NCBI GenBank assembly: GCA_021464415.1
Contig: CM038470.1
Coordinates: forward strand, 34,776,099-34,840,098
Reading direction: 5' to 3'
Source of the DNA: Lonicera japonica
Lineage: Eukaryota > Streptophyta > Magnoliopsida > Dipsacales > Caprifoliaceae
Length of the DNA stretch: 64,000 nt
Shown: piece after piece, positions 10,345 through 22,800 of the stretch
Layout: every line of letters begins with the position of its first letter
Numbering within the stretch: position 1 is the stretch's first letter
Translations under genes and position numbers: made by a program
The notes under the pieces: model-generated
Told to the model about the DNA's origin: nothing
Databases searched by the model: none
What the model saw: only the letters and a program-made list of their open reading frames with translations

Positions 10345-11280
10345 CCCCCCTGATTTTTTGACCTTTTTCTCATTTTTACCTCCTGCAGGTGGACTTTCGA
10401 GGGGCAGTTTTCGAAAAGATTGCTAAAACCGCACACCCATGATAAAGTTTTCAACGAGCAAACTTCCAAATCATCTCCCCGAAAAATGCGAGAGCGGATG
10501 GCCACGATTAAAAGTAGTCTCTGATCTCACAGAAGGACCGAGACCATCAATTAAGAAAAAGCAGAATAGCGAGATAAGACGGGAATAGAAAAAATTGAAA
10601 GAGTAGAAAAGAGGAGAAACCCGCATGAGCGCCCAAAGCAAGCGAGAGAAACAGAAATGTAGAGTGACAGGGAGAGCCACACCAAAAGTGATAGCTAGGC
10701 CAAAAACGGCTCAGGGCTTCGTTTTAGGGTGAGTAAGGCTCCTGATCACGACAAAGGGATGAAAAGACTCCTGGTCAAAAACAGAGAGGGCCAGGAAAAG
10801 TCTTTCCCAAAAGAGGGAGAAATAAGGGCATCGAAAAACAGAAAACGATGTTGGGCCCACCAAAAAAGAGAAACTGAGAAAAGAACAGAGAACAGAGATC
10901 AGAGATTGGACTTTCAAACAAATTTTCTTTTCAGCACAATACAGAAGAGATGGTTTGGAAAATCCTCGAATCATCACACTGCGGAAAGCAAAGAAAGTCG
11001 AAAACTGCCTTCTGAGAAAAGTACCCTCACTCGAGGAAAACATGAGAACAAAATTCAAGAAAGATATAGGAAAGCGGAGATTCGGATAAGATTAGACCTC
11101 GAGGAGCTCTTTTCACCCTCACAAAAACTTCTCTCTCTCACTCTAGCAGTCTAAACAGAGACAAATTAAATTTTAACAAAAATCACAAACACAAAGCCCT
11201 CTTCAGAGGCAAAATCACAAGCCCTCTCCAGAGGCAAAAGTTACTCATGAAAGTCCTCCCAGAGGCATTTTTTCCTTCTT
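10345..11280. other. Non-coding 3' section of the Tat element
   Basis: Purine-rich + strand DNA with no convincing coding signal. The open frame at 10729-11154 is low-complexity K/R/E-rich and has no family resemblance. Near its right end (11195-11280) short imperfect inverted motifs begin (agccctctccagaggc), foreshadowing the tandem array that follows. Confidence 0.5.
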
Positions 11281-11292
11281 CTTACAGATCTA

Positions 11293-12115
11293 GAAGCCCT
11301 CCCAGAGAGGCACAACGGTAGTCCTCCCACCTGAGGCGAAGCCCTCCCAGAGAGGCACAACGGTAGTCCTCCCACCTGAGGCGAAGCCCTCCCAGGCACA
11401 ACGGTAGTCCTCCCACCTGAGGCGAAGCCCTCCCAGAGAGGCACAAACGATAGTCCTCCCACCTGAGGCGAAGCCCTCCCAGAGAGGCGCAAACGGTAGT
11501 CCTCCCACCTGAGGCGAAGCCCTCCCAGAGAGGCACAACGGTAGTCCTCCCACCTGAGGCGAAGCCCTCCCAGAGAGGCACAACGGTAGTCCTCCCACCT
11601 GAGGCGAAGCCCTCCCAGAGAGGCACAAACGGTAGTCCTCCCACCTGAGGCGAAGCCCTCCCAGAGAGGCGCAAACGGTAGTCCTCCCACCTGAGGCGAA
11701 GCCCTCCCAGAGAGGCGCAAACGGTAGTCCTCCCACCTGAGGCGAAGCCCTCCCAGGGAGGCGCAAACGGTAGTCCTCCCACCTGAGGCGAAGCCCTCCC
11801 AGAGAGGCGCAAACGGTAGTCCTCCCACCTGAGGCGAAGCCCTCCCAGAGAGGCGCAAACGGTAGTCCTCCCACCTGAGGCGAAGCCCTCCCAGAGAGGC
11901 ACAAACGGTAGTCCTCCCACCTGAGGCGAAGCCCTCCCAGAGAGGCACAAACGGTAGTCCTCCCACCTGAGGCGAAGCCCTCCCAGAGAGGCACAAACTG
12001 TAGTCCTCCCACCTGAGGCGAAGCCCTCCCAGAGAGGCACAACGGTAGTCCTCCCATCTGAGGCACAACGGTAGTCCTCCCACCTGAGGCGCAATGGTAG
12101 TCCTCCCATCTGAGG
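11293..12115. repeat. 45/46-bp tandem array, about 18 copies, before the 3' LTR
   Basis: The unit includes gaagccctcccagagaggc and aacggtagtcctcccacctg. Period is 45 or 46 bases depending on aac versus aaac. All three - strand frames stay open across most of it because the unit lacks stops; these are not genes. Flanking DNA at 11195-11280 and 12130-12210 has short related inverted motifs (gccctctccggaggc). Such arrays are common between pol and the 3' LTR of Tat/Ogre elements. Confidence 0.92.
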
Positions 12116-12324
12116 CAAGTGGAGCAAGTCAAAGCCCTCGAGAGAGGCAATAAGGTAACAAAAGCCCTCTCCGGAGGCAAAACCAAACACGAAGCCCTCT
12201 CCGGAGGCACTCACAAGCACTTTTTGCATAAACACTTCTTTAGAGTTCATGCGGGAGCCATGGATCATGGTCTCTTCCAGTCGCCTCAATTCCTTGCAAG
12301 CAAGGAGCTTGAGTCGAGAGGGTC

Positions 12325-13911
12325 TGTAGACACCCCGATCCGTGACCCCCGCAAGAACCCTAACGACCTACGAGACTACTTTTTTTTGGAGTCTAGGACA
12401 CACCCGAGCACCCGAACCTACTCCGGGGGGGTTTGTTGCGCGACAAACCTATTTTTATGAAGGATTGTCGCACGACATATCACATTGTCGCGCGACAATC
12501 ATTGGAATGTCGCGCGACAATCCCACTATGTCGCGCGACAATCCCTCTCTGCACCCGACCAACCACTTTCTGACACATCACAGTGTCAGGACCCATCACT
12601 TCAGCCGTTTGTCGCACGACATACAGGAATGTCGCGCGACAAACAGATATGTCGCGCGACACTTGTCTTTTTTAGGGAAATGTCGCGCAACAATCTTCCC
12701 CGAGCAGTATAAATAGGCCAACACCCCCAAGGGTTCAAGGGCAGCAATTGGAATCTGAGAATTTGGAGCTTTAGATTTGATTTTTATCAAGCACTTTTCT
12801 ACTATTATCTTATTTCTGAAGAATTATCGAATCTATCCTCGACACTCGACGAATCTATCCTAGACACTCGACGTGTCCCGTCTCCGGAATCGATTTCTCG
12901 AAAATATCTGAAGAAAGAGAAGATTATTATCGCCAGAAATCTCTCTGCCATATTATATTTTCTTTCTTATTATTATTCTCGTCGGGAAGGTAAAGAAAGC
13001 CCCTTCTAGTATTTAAAATTAGATATCTGTGTACTTGTTTTACTTCTGTTATTCTGTCCACGTTTTATTTGAATAAACTTATTGTCAAGTTACAAATAGT
13101 CTATCGTTTTCAACACAAAAGACCCTGATAAAACCATTTTCAAAACCAGAAGAATAAGTACGTTATCGTCCGGATAAAATTCTGTTTTCAAAACCCGGAC
13201 TGATAAGACTTATTTAGGAATTAAAAATCAACATATCCTATCTTCTCTATAGACTGCGATGTGTCTGATATTTCTCCTCTCAAGAGTCATGATTCCATAT
13301 TAAATTAGTCCCGATATGAGATCCGAATTTTCACAAAAGTAATCACAACCCGAGAAAACCGTCATTATCTGGGAAATAATACGGGATACTCTCTTTAAAA
13401 ATAAATATAACTTTTATCATTTGTATTTTACATCTTTTAAAACAAAAACATCGGATCTCGGAACACAAAGGTTTTCATCCTTTTCCCGTCTTCTCCCAGA
13501 AATTAGGGTTTTCATTTGAAAAGTAGTAGACTATCAGTAAAAGCATCCAAGTTTTTCAACATAAAATAAACATATAAGTCCACTAGAGACCGAAAGGGCG
13601 GAATGGGTGCTTAACACCTTCCCAAACCGTAATATAGTTTCCGAACCCTATAGAATCCTAGTTTCGCAGACAAAACATGTAAAGAAAGGCTTGTCTATAG
13701 CCTTCCCCCTTACACAACCTTTTTGTCCGTTTTCTCGTAAAACGTACTGGCGACTCTGAACGAACCCCTTTGCATCTAGAATAGACGTAAGGACACCCGA
13801 TATGAATCATCAAACAACTCCAAGCAAATGGAGCGACGGAATCCCTTCCGACGCTTCAGACCACCACGAACGGGGACGAGACCCGGGGGGTCGCATTTGC
13901 GGATTCTCACA
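12325..13911 (+). repeat. 3' LTR of the Tat element
   Basis: Starts TGTAGACACCCCGATC and ends GCGGATTCTCACA. A solo copy with the same ends sits at 41688-43398, which fixes both boundaries. U3 carries nine palindrome copies, then a TATA box TATAAATAG at 12708-12716. The U5 motif GACCGAAAGGGCG (13588-13600) is shared with the other Tat-type LTR at 50002. The LTR ends inside a copia RNase H reading frame, so the element inserted there. The five bases after it are gatac; the matching duplication would be left of the window. Confidence 0.9.
12433..12716 (+). promoter_or_regulatory. LTR promoter: nine palindromes and TATA box
   Basis: Copies of TTGTCGCGCGACAA or close variants start at 12433, 12465, 12485, 12507, 12528, 12609, 12629, 12649 and 12680. 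The last ends 14 bases before TATAAATAG (12708). Variants are mostly C-to-T or G-to-A changes at CpG (TTGTTGCG, GTCGCACGAC, GCGCAACA), as expected from methylation-driven decay. Confidence 0.8.
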
Positions 13912-16631
13912 GATACTAGTGCGTATCCTAGAAAATGACATGTGCTATTAGTGCTTTTCCTATCGATTTTGCGACCGACAAAATCCGCATCGGAATAACT
14001 TATTAGGTCAAAGGTGTTCTCTCTTGGGTACACAAACCCGAGGAACTAGTACCGGAAAGATAACGAAATATATGTTTACGGCAAGTAAATGTGATTCTTT
14101 AGGATATACTTTGAATCGTGCACAAAGACAAACACTAAACATAATATCCGGCCTAGAAGTCGTCAAGTATAATAAACTACCAATCATACCTCGATATTTC
14201 TTGATGTCCACACTTTTTATCAATTTCGTCTTTGTTGAGCTTCAATGTTGAACTTATAGGCATACTCATTGATTTAGCGCCTTTTATGTCAAACTTCTTC
14301 AAGAGTTCTTTTACGTACTTATCTTGATTGACAAGTATTCCTTCTTTGCATTGCTTCACTTGTAATCTAAGGAAGTAATTCATCTCTCCCATCATGCTCA
14401 TTTCGAATTTCTTTTGCATACATGTGAAAAAATCCTTGCAAAGATTCTCATTAGTAGAACCGAAAATAATATCATCAACATAGATTTGCACAAGTAGCAT
14501 ATCATTATTATGATTTTTAATAAATAAAGTAGTATCAATTTTATCTCTAACAAAATCATTGTTAATAAAAAATATACTTAATCTATCATATCATGCTCTA
14601 GGTGCTTGCTTTAAACCATACAATGCTTTAGACAATTTAAACACGTAATCAGGACAAACATGATTTTCAAAATCGAGAGGTTGTTTCACATAAACTTCCT
14701 CTTCAATAAAATCATTTAAGAAAGCACTTTTCACATTTATTTGATACAACTTAAAGTTCTTAAAACATAAGTAAGCAAGTAGCAAACGAATGGCTTCTAA
14801 ATGTGCAACGGGCGCATATGTTTCCTTATAATCAATGCCCTCCTTTTGATTGTATCCTTGGGCAACAAGTCTAGCTTTATTTCTAACAATTACACCACTT
14901 TCATCCTTTTTATTATGAAATACCCATTCAGTACCTATTATGGTGTGTCATTAGGTTTGAGAACAAGTGTCCACACTTTGTTTCTCTCAAATTGATTGAG
15001 CTCTTTTTGCATAGCCATCATCCAAGATTCATCTTATTCGGCTTCATTTATGTTCTTAGGCTCATATTGAGAAATAACAGCCATATTATTGCATACATTT
15101 CTTAAGGATGATCTAGTCATAACCTTACTAGATGGTTCTCTAAGAATTTGATCAATAGGGTGGTTGGACACAAATTTTTAACTTCTAGGCAAATCATTCG
15201 AGTTTTGTTCGGTTGTGTTTTTTAACTCCTTAGAAGGAGCTTGAGCACTCAATGTTTATTCCTTAGATGTATCATTAATTTCAATATCTGAAATTTTTTT
15301 CGATGATTTGAATATAGTCATCGGAACGCACTATAGGTGAAAAAGTATTGGAATCATTAAATACAACATGCATAGACTTTTGAATGACCAAACTTTTCTT
15401 GTTAGAAATTTTATATACTTTAGTATTAGTGGCATACCCAAGAAAAATTTCTTCATCGAATTTTGCATCAAATTTGCCCAAGTGATCACGATCATTCAAA
15501 ATAAAACACTTACAACAAAAAACTTTAAAATATACAATATTTGGTTTCTTGTTATTCCATAACTCATAAGGTGTCTTATCTAACTTTTTATGAATAATAG
15601 CACGATTAATCACATAGCATGCGGTGTTAACGGCTTTCGTCCAAAAATACTCTGGCAAAGAATGTTCATTTAACATAATCCTAGACATCTCTTGAAGAGA
15701 TCTATTTTTTCTTTCAACAACACCATTTTGTTGAGGAGTTCTAGGTGCCAAAAAGTTATGATCAATACCATGCTCATCATAAAAGTTCTCAATATCAATA
15801 TTATCGAATTCTCTACCTCTATCACTCCTAACATGCACAGTAGAAACACCTTTTTTATTTTGAACTTTTCTATAAAATTTAGCAAAAGCATGTGGAGTTT
15901 TACTTTTGTTAGAAAAAAAACACCCAAGTAAATATAGTATAATCATCATCAATAACAAAAGTATACAATTTACCACCTAAACTAGCAACCGAGTTAAGAT
16001 CAAATATATCAAGATGTAACATATCAAAAGGTCTAGTTGTAATAATATCCTTCTTAAACTTAAATGAAGAGTTATGTTGTTTACCAAGTTAACATGCATC
16101 ACAAATTTTATCCTTAACAAATTTAGTTTTATGCAATCCTTTAACTAACTCTTTCTTAGACAAAGCATGAATTAAGTCCATATTAGCATGTCCTAATCTT
16201 CTATGCCATAACCAAGAAAAATCATTAATAGCGGATAAACAATTAACATCTTGTTGAGATAAATCATTAAGCTCAAGAGTGTACACATTGTTAGTTCTAT
16301 ATTCAACAAGTAAGATAGAATCATCACTAACATTCTTAACAATGTAACGATCAGATTTAAAAATAACTTCATAACCTTTATCACACAATTGACTAATACT
16401 AAGTAAATTATGCTTTAAACCTTCAACTAAAAGAACATTATCAATATAAGTAGAACTCTTACCAACCTTACCTATACCGATGATCTTAGCCTTGGCGTTG
16501 TCTTTAAAAGTTACATTCCCTCCTCGCTTGGGAATGAGACTTAAGAAGTTGTTTTTGTCTCTTGTCATGTGCTTTAAGCATCCACTATCCAAGAACCATT
16601 TGGTTTTGCTACCTTTAGCTTTCAAGCACAC
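13912..16631 (-). pseudogene. Decayed copia pol (protease, integrase, RT, start of RNase H)
   Basis: Protease with WFLDSGCLKHMT (active DSG) and the GAG-pre-integrase region (WLWHRRLGHANMD) are at 16631-16089. The integrase core is at 15976-15281 (VRSDRGREFDN, PQQNGVVERKNR). RT is in pieces at 14785-14591 (YQINVKSAFLN, YGLKQAPRA) and 14500-14008 (YVDDIIFGS, YRGMIGSLLYLTTSRPDI). RNase H (SYSDADFVGRKIDRKST) stops at the Tat LTR. Frame changes are visible near 15920, at an A-run, and between the RT pieces. Confidence 0.88.
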
Positions 16632-16721
16632 CTATACCATAAACTTAAGTAACTTCTCCTTTGGTACCCAAAATGTGTTGGGTCCCTTTGGATTATTATA
16701 TATAATGGTTCCTTTTGGAAC

Positions 16722-18320
16722 TCAAGAAAGTTTCCTCTTAGGAAAACTCTCATTTCTATAGAAACAATGATCCACATAGTGAGTATTTCTACCACAATAT
16801 GAGAAAAGATGAGTGGGATCATGAAGTGTGAATGTTTTAAAAAAGTTTTTGTAATTATTTTGACTGTCAATTTGGTTATAACCCGAACCGGCTTTGTCAA
16901 ATACACACATTTGCATTCCTAATAGTTTATCCAAGTTGTCCCTTCTATTGGTAAACTTGGTTAGACTATTAGTTAAGTCATCCACTTGGTCTTTCAACTT
17001 GGCATTTTCCACTACAAGTGTGTTCGAAATTTCTTTCTCATTTCCTTTCTTCAAGGTTTTAATTTCATTTTTTAAAACCACATTTTCCTTTTCAAACGTT
17101 TCACACTTGCTAGAAACCATCAAGTTGTCCTTATTTAGGCTTGCATACTTTTTAGATAAATTTTCAAACTTACTATGCAATTCCTCAAACATCTCATATA
17201 ATTCATCATAGTCATTCTCATAATGTACATCATCATTAATAGAAACATCATTATCGCTAAATGAATCATAATTAGAGTCTACTTCATCGTCTTTTGCCAT
17301 AAGGAAAAGGTTTGCCGTGTCCTCGTCGCTAGAGCCGGCATCGGACTCCCCGCTTTTGGAATCACTCCAAGTGCCTTTAAGGGCGTGCTTTACTTGTTTG
17401 AATGCTTTGTCCCTCTTATCCCTCTTCTCCTTTCTTCTAACCGGACAATTGGTTTTGAAGTGCCCTGGTTCATGGCAATGAAAACATTTATTCACTTCTT
17501 TGTTTTCAACTCTTGGTTGAATTGATCGATCACTGTTCCTCTTTGATGAAGAACCAAAGTTGTTTCTTTTTTCTTGAAAGCTTTTCTTCTTGGCTAGAAA
17601 TTTCACGAATTTCCTAGATAGAAGAGCCATGTCTTTATCACCTCCCATTGACTCATGATCATCTTCTCGTTGATTTGCTTTGAGAGCTAGAGTCTTTTTG
17701 ACTTTCGAATCAACCGCTTCTTCTATTTTCAATTCTTTTTCATGGGTTTTGAAAGAACCCAAAAGTTCGTCCATGCTAAGGGTTTTGAGGTTCTTGGCTT
17801 TTTGAATGGCCATTAATTTTGGTCTCCATTTCTTGGGGAGAGTTCTAAGGATCTTTCGAATCTTATCCTCATTAGAGTAGACCTTACCAAGAAGATCTAA
17901 AGCGTTAGTGATAATAGAGAATCTAATATACATAGAAGTAAGAGATTCATTTGGATCCATTTTGAATAGTTCATAATCATGAACAAGCATGTCAATATTA
18001 TCATCCTTAACTTGTAAGGTTCCCTCATAAGTAACCTCTAGTTTATCCCAAATGTTTTTGGCGGTTTTACAACTAGATGTTTTTTTGTATTCGTCCATGG
18101 TCAATGCACAATATAGAGAGTTTAAAGCTTTAGCATTAAATTGAATTTTTTTAATGTCATGCTCATCATATTCGAAAATGGACTTAGGGATAACATTGCC
18201 CCTTTCATCGATTTTGGTAATCTCATAGGGTTCAATGAGTGTAACCCTCCATTGTTCGAAGTCACTAGATTGTAGAAAAGTACATATACGATTTTTTTCA
18301 ATAACTATAATTTTTGCCAT
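16722..18320 (-). CDS. Copia Gag with zinc knuckle
   Basis: Gag packages element RNA into virus-like particles. The frame of 532 codons from the ATG at 18320 is intact. It has a UBN2-type gag region (DFEQWRVTLIEPYE, NIWDKLEVTYEGT, LRTLPKKWRP), a CX2CX4HX4C zinc knuckle CFHCHEPGHFKTNC at residues ~280-293, an acidic stretch (SGESDAGSSDEDTAN) and a long coiled-coil-like part at about 365-475. Length and layout fit SIRE-like copia elements. The frame ends near ESFPKRKLS, where gag and pol would normally run on together, so a frame change separates it from the protease. Confidence 0.85.
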   Translation of the reverse strand: MAKIIVIEKNRICTFLQSSDFEQWRVTLIEPYEITKIDERGNVIPKSIFEYDEHDIKKIQFNAKALNSLYCALTMDEYKKTSSCKTAKNIWDKLEVTYEGTLQVKDDNIDMLVHDYELFKMDPNESLTSMYIRFSIITNALDLLGKVYSNEDKIRKILRTLPKKWRPKLMAIQKAKNLKTLSMDELLGSFKTHEKELKIEEAVDSKVKKTLALKANQREDDHESMGGDKDMALLSRKFVKFLAKKKSFQEKRNNFGSSSKRNSDRSIQPRVENKEVNKCFHCHEPGHFKTNCPVRRKEKRDKRDKAFKQVKHALKGTWSDSKSGESDAGSSDEDTANLFLMAKDDEVDSNYDSFSDNDVSINDDVHYENDYDELYEMFEELHSKFENLSKKYASLNKDNLMVSSKCETFEKENVVLKNEIKTLKKGNEKEISNTLVVENAKLKDQVDDLTNSLTKFTNRRDNLDKLLGMQMCVFDKAGSGYNQIDSQNNYKNFFKTFTLHDPTHLFSYCGRNTHYVDHCFYRNESFPKRKLS

Positions 18321-18425
18321 CAAATAGGGGTGGCCTAGTGGTTGAAGAACCTTCGTTAAGACCGGTTCCTTGATAGATAGACATGATCGTAAACTCTAAG
18401 ATTGTAAAATCAAAACAAGCGTACT

Positions 18426-18438
18426 CCCTCTGATACCA
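18426..18438 (-). other. tRNA-Met primer binding site of the copia element
   Basis: On the - strand TGGTATCAGAGGG begins two bases after the LTR end (CCTACA). It matches the 3' end complement of plant initiator tRNA-Met over its first 11 bases, the usual copia primer. Confidence 0.85.
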
Positions 18439-18440
18439 AT

Positions 18441-19825
18441 TGTAGGTCGAAAAATACCCTAGAGGGGGTGAATAGGGTTTTTAAAACTTAATCAAATTTT
18501 TAAAAATTGTTTTAAAAATATTTAAAGTCTATATCAAGAAATCAAGTAAAATACTCAAGCAATCCCAAGCACAAAGAAAATATAGCAATTAATAAAATAG
18601 CTAGAGATAGAAAGATTAAACCGATAAAAGTCGAAGACTTTTTGTCCACATTGTTCGGCTTGTTAGACCCTACTTTCGCACTCGGATAGTTTCCTGAAAA
18701 TTTTTACTAATACCGATCTTCGTCCAGGAGAAGATAAAACCTCTACAAGTGTATCCTTCTCACACACTCTACGAATGTTGATTTCTCACAACACTCACAC
18801 AAGAAGAACCTCTTACTAATCTAAGAGATAAACCTCTCTTAATATTTGAAGAATAAGATTTTGGTGACAAACACCAATGTACAATAGCTCTCAAGTGTTT
18901 GAAGATTACAAGTTAAGCTCACACTAAGATATATCAAATTTGATCAACAAATTATAGCTCAAAATAATGATGATTGATCTTGAATCTTTGAATATTGAAT
19001 ATAGATGAAGAGAATATAGTTAGAATGATTCAAGAGTGTTTAAATAAGTCTTAGATAGTGTATATATAGTTTAGGACATCAAATGGCCGTTTGGAAGGAG
19101 TTGGTGGAGGTTTGGTACCAAAAATGGTAAAAAAACAGAAATCCAGTAACTAGTTTCTGGACCATCAGTCGACTAAGCAAGGCTCATCAATAGACTGAGT
19201 GGCCATCAGTCGACTGAGCCATGCCCATCAATCAACTTATGGTCCCTACTAGTTTGCTGCCAAAAAGTCCAAAAATCTAATTTTTTTTACTTTTGCAAAT
19301 TAGCTCAAAAATCAATTTTGGAGCTTGGGGAATGTTAAATATGAGTTCCTAAGACTTCTATATAAGGGAGAGCTCAAAAATAAGGTCATTAGAATTTGAA
19401 ATGAGTTTATTTCAAAAATGTTTTTTCGCTACGAAGAGGTTTTTGAAAGAATCTTGATTCCAACTTTAATTTGATCAATCTAATAATGTTAAAACAATGT
19501 ATGAGCTATTATAAAGTACTCACTCAAATATAGAATAAACGAGTCTTTGATTACTTTAGGAAGTTTCTTTAATTCTTCAATTACTTTGGTTTTTTATCCT
19601 CATCGATTTGTAATGGTGAATGAGCTTTGATCAAGTTGAGATGTGGTGTGAGACAAAAGAGATTTGTAGATTTTGTAGAAGAATGATCTTGGTTCCGGCT
19701 TGTCAGATTTGTCCACGTATGATCAAATAATTGTGGCTATTACTTAAAACATCAACTTAGTTAAATTATATAAGATTAATATTGTTGTTATTATCAAAAC
19801 AAGATTAGTGACTTTTAGGTCAACA
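18441..19825 (-). repeat. 5' LTR of the copia element
   Basis: On the - strand it begins TGTTGACCTAAAAG and ends CTCTAGGGTATTTTTCG then ACCTACA, next to the primer site. A TATA-like stretch ctatatata lies near 19068-19060. It resembles the + strand solo LTR at about 35354-36961 in its R/U5 half. Confidence 0.85.
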
Positions 19826-22800
19826 CATCCAATAACTAAAGGAACAAATATTCAAAAGTTACGTTAAAATAACTTTCACCTTAACTTTTTGAATAACTAC
19901 ATTTTTAACTTAAATTAGTCCCACAGACTTCACCCTATTCTTAAAAAAAATATTGACATTTTTTATTACACGATTACCTAACTATAAGTATGACAGTAAA
20001 ACTTGTACTTGTTGGATTTTCCTAGTTAAGCATTAAAATAAAATTAACTATTCAAAATCTAATTTTAGTCATACGAATTATAAAATCTTAGTTCCCCTAG
20101 GTGATACCGAGTGTACATGTGTTTTAAACTAAGTTCCCTTCTTATTCACAATTCAATTAGGTTAATGAAATTCTCTTACTAAGAACTATGTTTAGAACAT
20201 TCATAGCAGTTCTAAAAGCAAGTTTACAACATTATAGGTAATGAATTATTTCATAATCCTAATTATATATATCTATAAGTATACAACTATGCATTTAGCC
20301 GCACCATTATGCTAAGACATTCATAACATAGTGTTATGATGTGAAGCTTTATAAGGAGGGTACTAATTTTATCATAATACGCATAAATTCACCACCTCTA
20401 ATAGTCATTTATAACTTTTACTATTATATTTAAAATTGAAGAACCCACCATTATCTCAAACAAGAATAACTATAATCATCATGTGAAAAATTATTCATAA
20501 AGATGATAAAAATATTTTATCTACGAAAATATACATCAAATATCTACACTATCTACATAGTTTCAAGAAGCTCTATATTTTTTGTGGTGCCTTATTTGTG
20601 TGCTTGATTTTTGTTTCCACTCAATACAATATATCCATACACCCACTATAATTAGTAAAATCCAAATGACATAGTTGAGTATCTTACTAATTTTTTTATA
20701 CCACAAGAAAATTGTTTTTTCATCAACTAAAATCACTAAGTATTAATCATCAATTAAGAAGTAAAGTAAAGCCCAAGAGTTTCGGTTAAAAGACATTATG
20801 AAACTTATAATTTCTAAAACAAACAAAATGAGATTTCTTGAACAACTAGTTAAACATTTATTTTCAAATTTAAATGAAATATACCATCATGATTATATTT
20901 TGAAAAAATAAACCAAATCATGAAAACCTAAAGAATCATAAAATTTTAATCATTAGTATCAAAATAAAATAATCACAATGACTTTAATAATAATTTCTTT
21001 ATTCCAAGTTGCAAAAATCTCATTTCGATTTTGTCCAGAAAATAAATATTTTCACTCGAGACAATCCACTAACTGAAAGGACAATTCATTAAAGTTGATA
21101 GCAACATATTCAAATCATAGATTTGTTATTTCTCTAGCTTTTCAAAAGTTCCGGATTTTCCAAATATGTCTTAAACCCTTATTTGAATGGATTGGTCAAG
21201 GTTCATTAAGGATCGACTCACCTCATATACCTTTCAGGCTTTTCATAACTTTCTTTATAACTCCTCATGTTATCAGATGAATAGACTGAACCCTTATTTC
21301 CTCTATAACAATACTGAATAGAAAAAGGAACGAAAAATAATTAGACAAGAAAATTCTTATCCGTATAACTTTTTGAACAAGTTTAACAATCATAACAAAT
21401 ATACTCTAACACTATAAATCATTAAAATGCATAGTAGTAAAATAAGTTTTAAACTTCTTGCAAGAAACAAATAAGCAAAAATTATCCATACACATAATCG
21501 TTAGTTTGAAGAACATTAATTTTCATATTATGTGCAACAATCATTCGCAAAAATATAATACTTTATTTGTTTGATCTTTTCAAAACTTTATGAATAGTTC
21601 TTTCTTCACATTTTTAACAACAGTAGTAAAAATCTCAATTAATAATACTAAATCAAGATTTGATACACTTAAGGTAAACTAAACTTACTCAAAATATTCT
21701 AAGAAGTTATTTACGTTAAGAAAATTATTAAAAACATATTAAGCATGTAAATAAAGTTAATAACATAAAACTCAACATCATTAATAGTGCTTTGAATAAT
21801 AACACGGACATTATAGGTAATATAAATACAATATATAACTAGGAGACTCCTTTAGGTAATAACCATAAAATACAAATTATAATGCTTAGTTGTATTTATA
21901 TTTAACTTTAGTGAATTGTACATTATTTAATTATACATTATCTTTGGATATCTTATACCCATCTAATCGAATAATGCACTGAACATTTTAATATTTATTA
22001 ATTCATTACAATCATTCTCTTTAGAGAATAAATTTTAGATGAACAAATAAATACAAAAACTTCATGAAATTCTTTACAAATTATAAGCATCCTTATCCAT
22101 ATGCTATTGTCAATAAGTTTATCATTTAATTTAAAAATTATCGCGTAGTTTGGCCACTTTGGCGCTACCGAACTATTTGTAATATGACTATTAAATTAGA
22201 ACCTGTTCGGTTGTCCTCCAATTTACAAATTAGGCTATTTACAATTACTTAATTCGTGAATTATCTAATTTAAGCGTTTGGTTGCAAAAATGAACTAGCT
22301 AGTATATAAAGTTATAAAATTAAATTAATACGTAAGATATTAAATAACAAAACATAGATGTGCACTTGAAATTACATAACATATAACTATCATACAAGTT
22401 CATGTGAAAAAAATCGCAACACAGTTTTTTTTTCTTGAAATTAAATAATTTATAATTCGTTAATTTACGATTAGAAAATTATAGATGAGATAATTTATGC
22501 AATCAAATGAGCCCTTAAATAATATGTACATTAAACTCGTGAGAACATCACAATAGTAAGGATCGATAATAATTTTGAAGCGAAATTAGGGATCGTATTA
22601 CCTAGGTTGATTTTAGGCTTTTTATCAAAAATAATTTTAAATTTGATAAGCAGAATTAAAACCCTATGTCTAATCAATTTTACTGTCGAAACCTGTGTTG
22701 TATTGTCTAACAATTATACCAAGTAATCACAAAAAAAAATAATCATACAACACCAAAAATTTACGAGGTATCCCTACTTGCGTAGGACTAATCCTTGGAA

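Larger units (their letters stand above)
13912..19825 (-). mobile_element. Ty1/copia element (SIRE-like), interrupted by the Tat insertion
   Basis: Order on the - strand: 5' LTR 19825-18441, primer site, gag, protease, integrase, RT, and the start of RNase H, which is cut at 13912 by the 3' LTR of the Tat element. The rest of RNase H and the 3' LTR must lie beyond the left edge, on the other side of the Tat insertion. Frames are broken at several points in pol, so the element is not autonomous. Confidence 0.9.

Noticed and set aside
10729..11154. + strand frame of 141 codons, K/R/E-rich
   Set aside because: Low-complexity purine-rich DNA without family resemblance or promoter.
11241..12289. 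Three overlapping - strand frames of 280-335 codons rich in W, G and R
   Set aside because: All three frames are open over the 45/46-bp array, which reflects the repeat sequence and not coding.
12342..12716. + and - strand frames with repeated CRAT / ARQ / SRDN words
   Set aside because: They are translations of the palindrome array in LTR U3.
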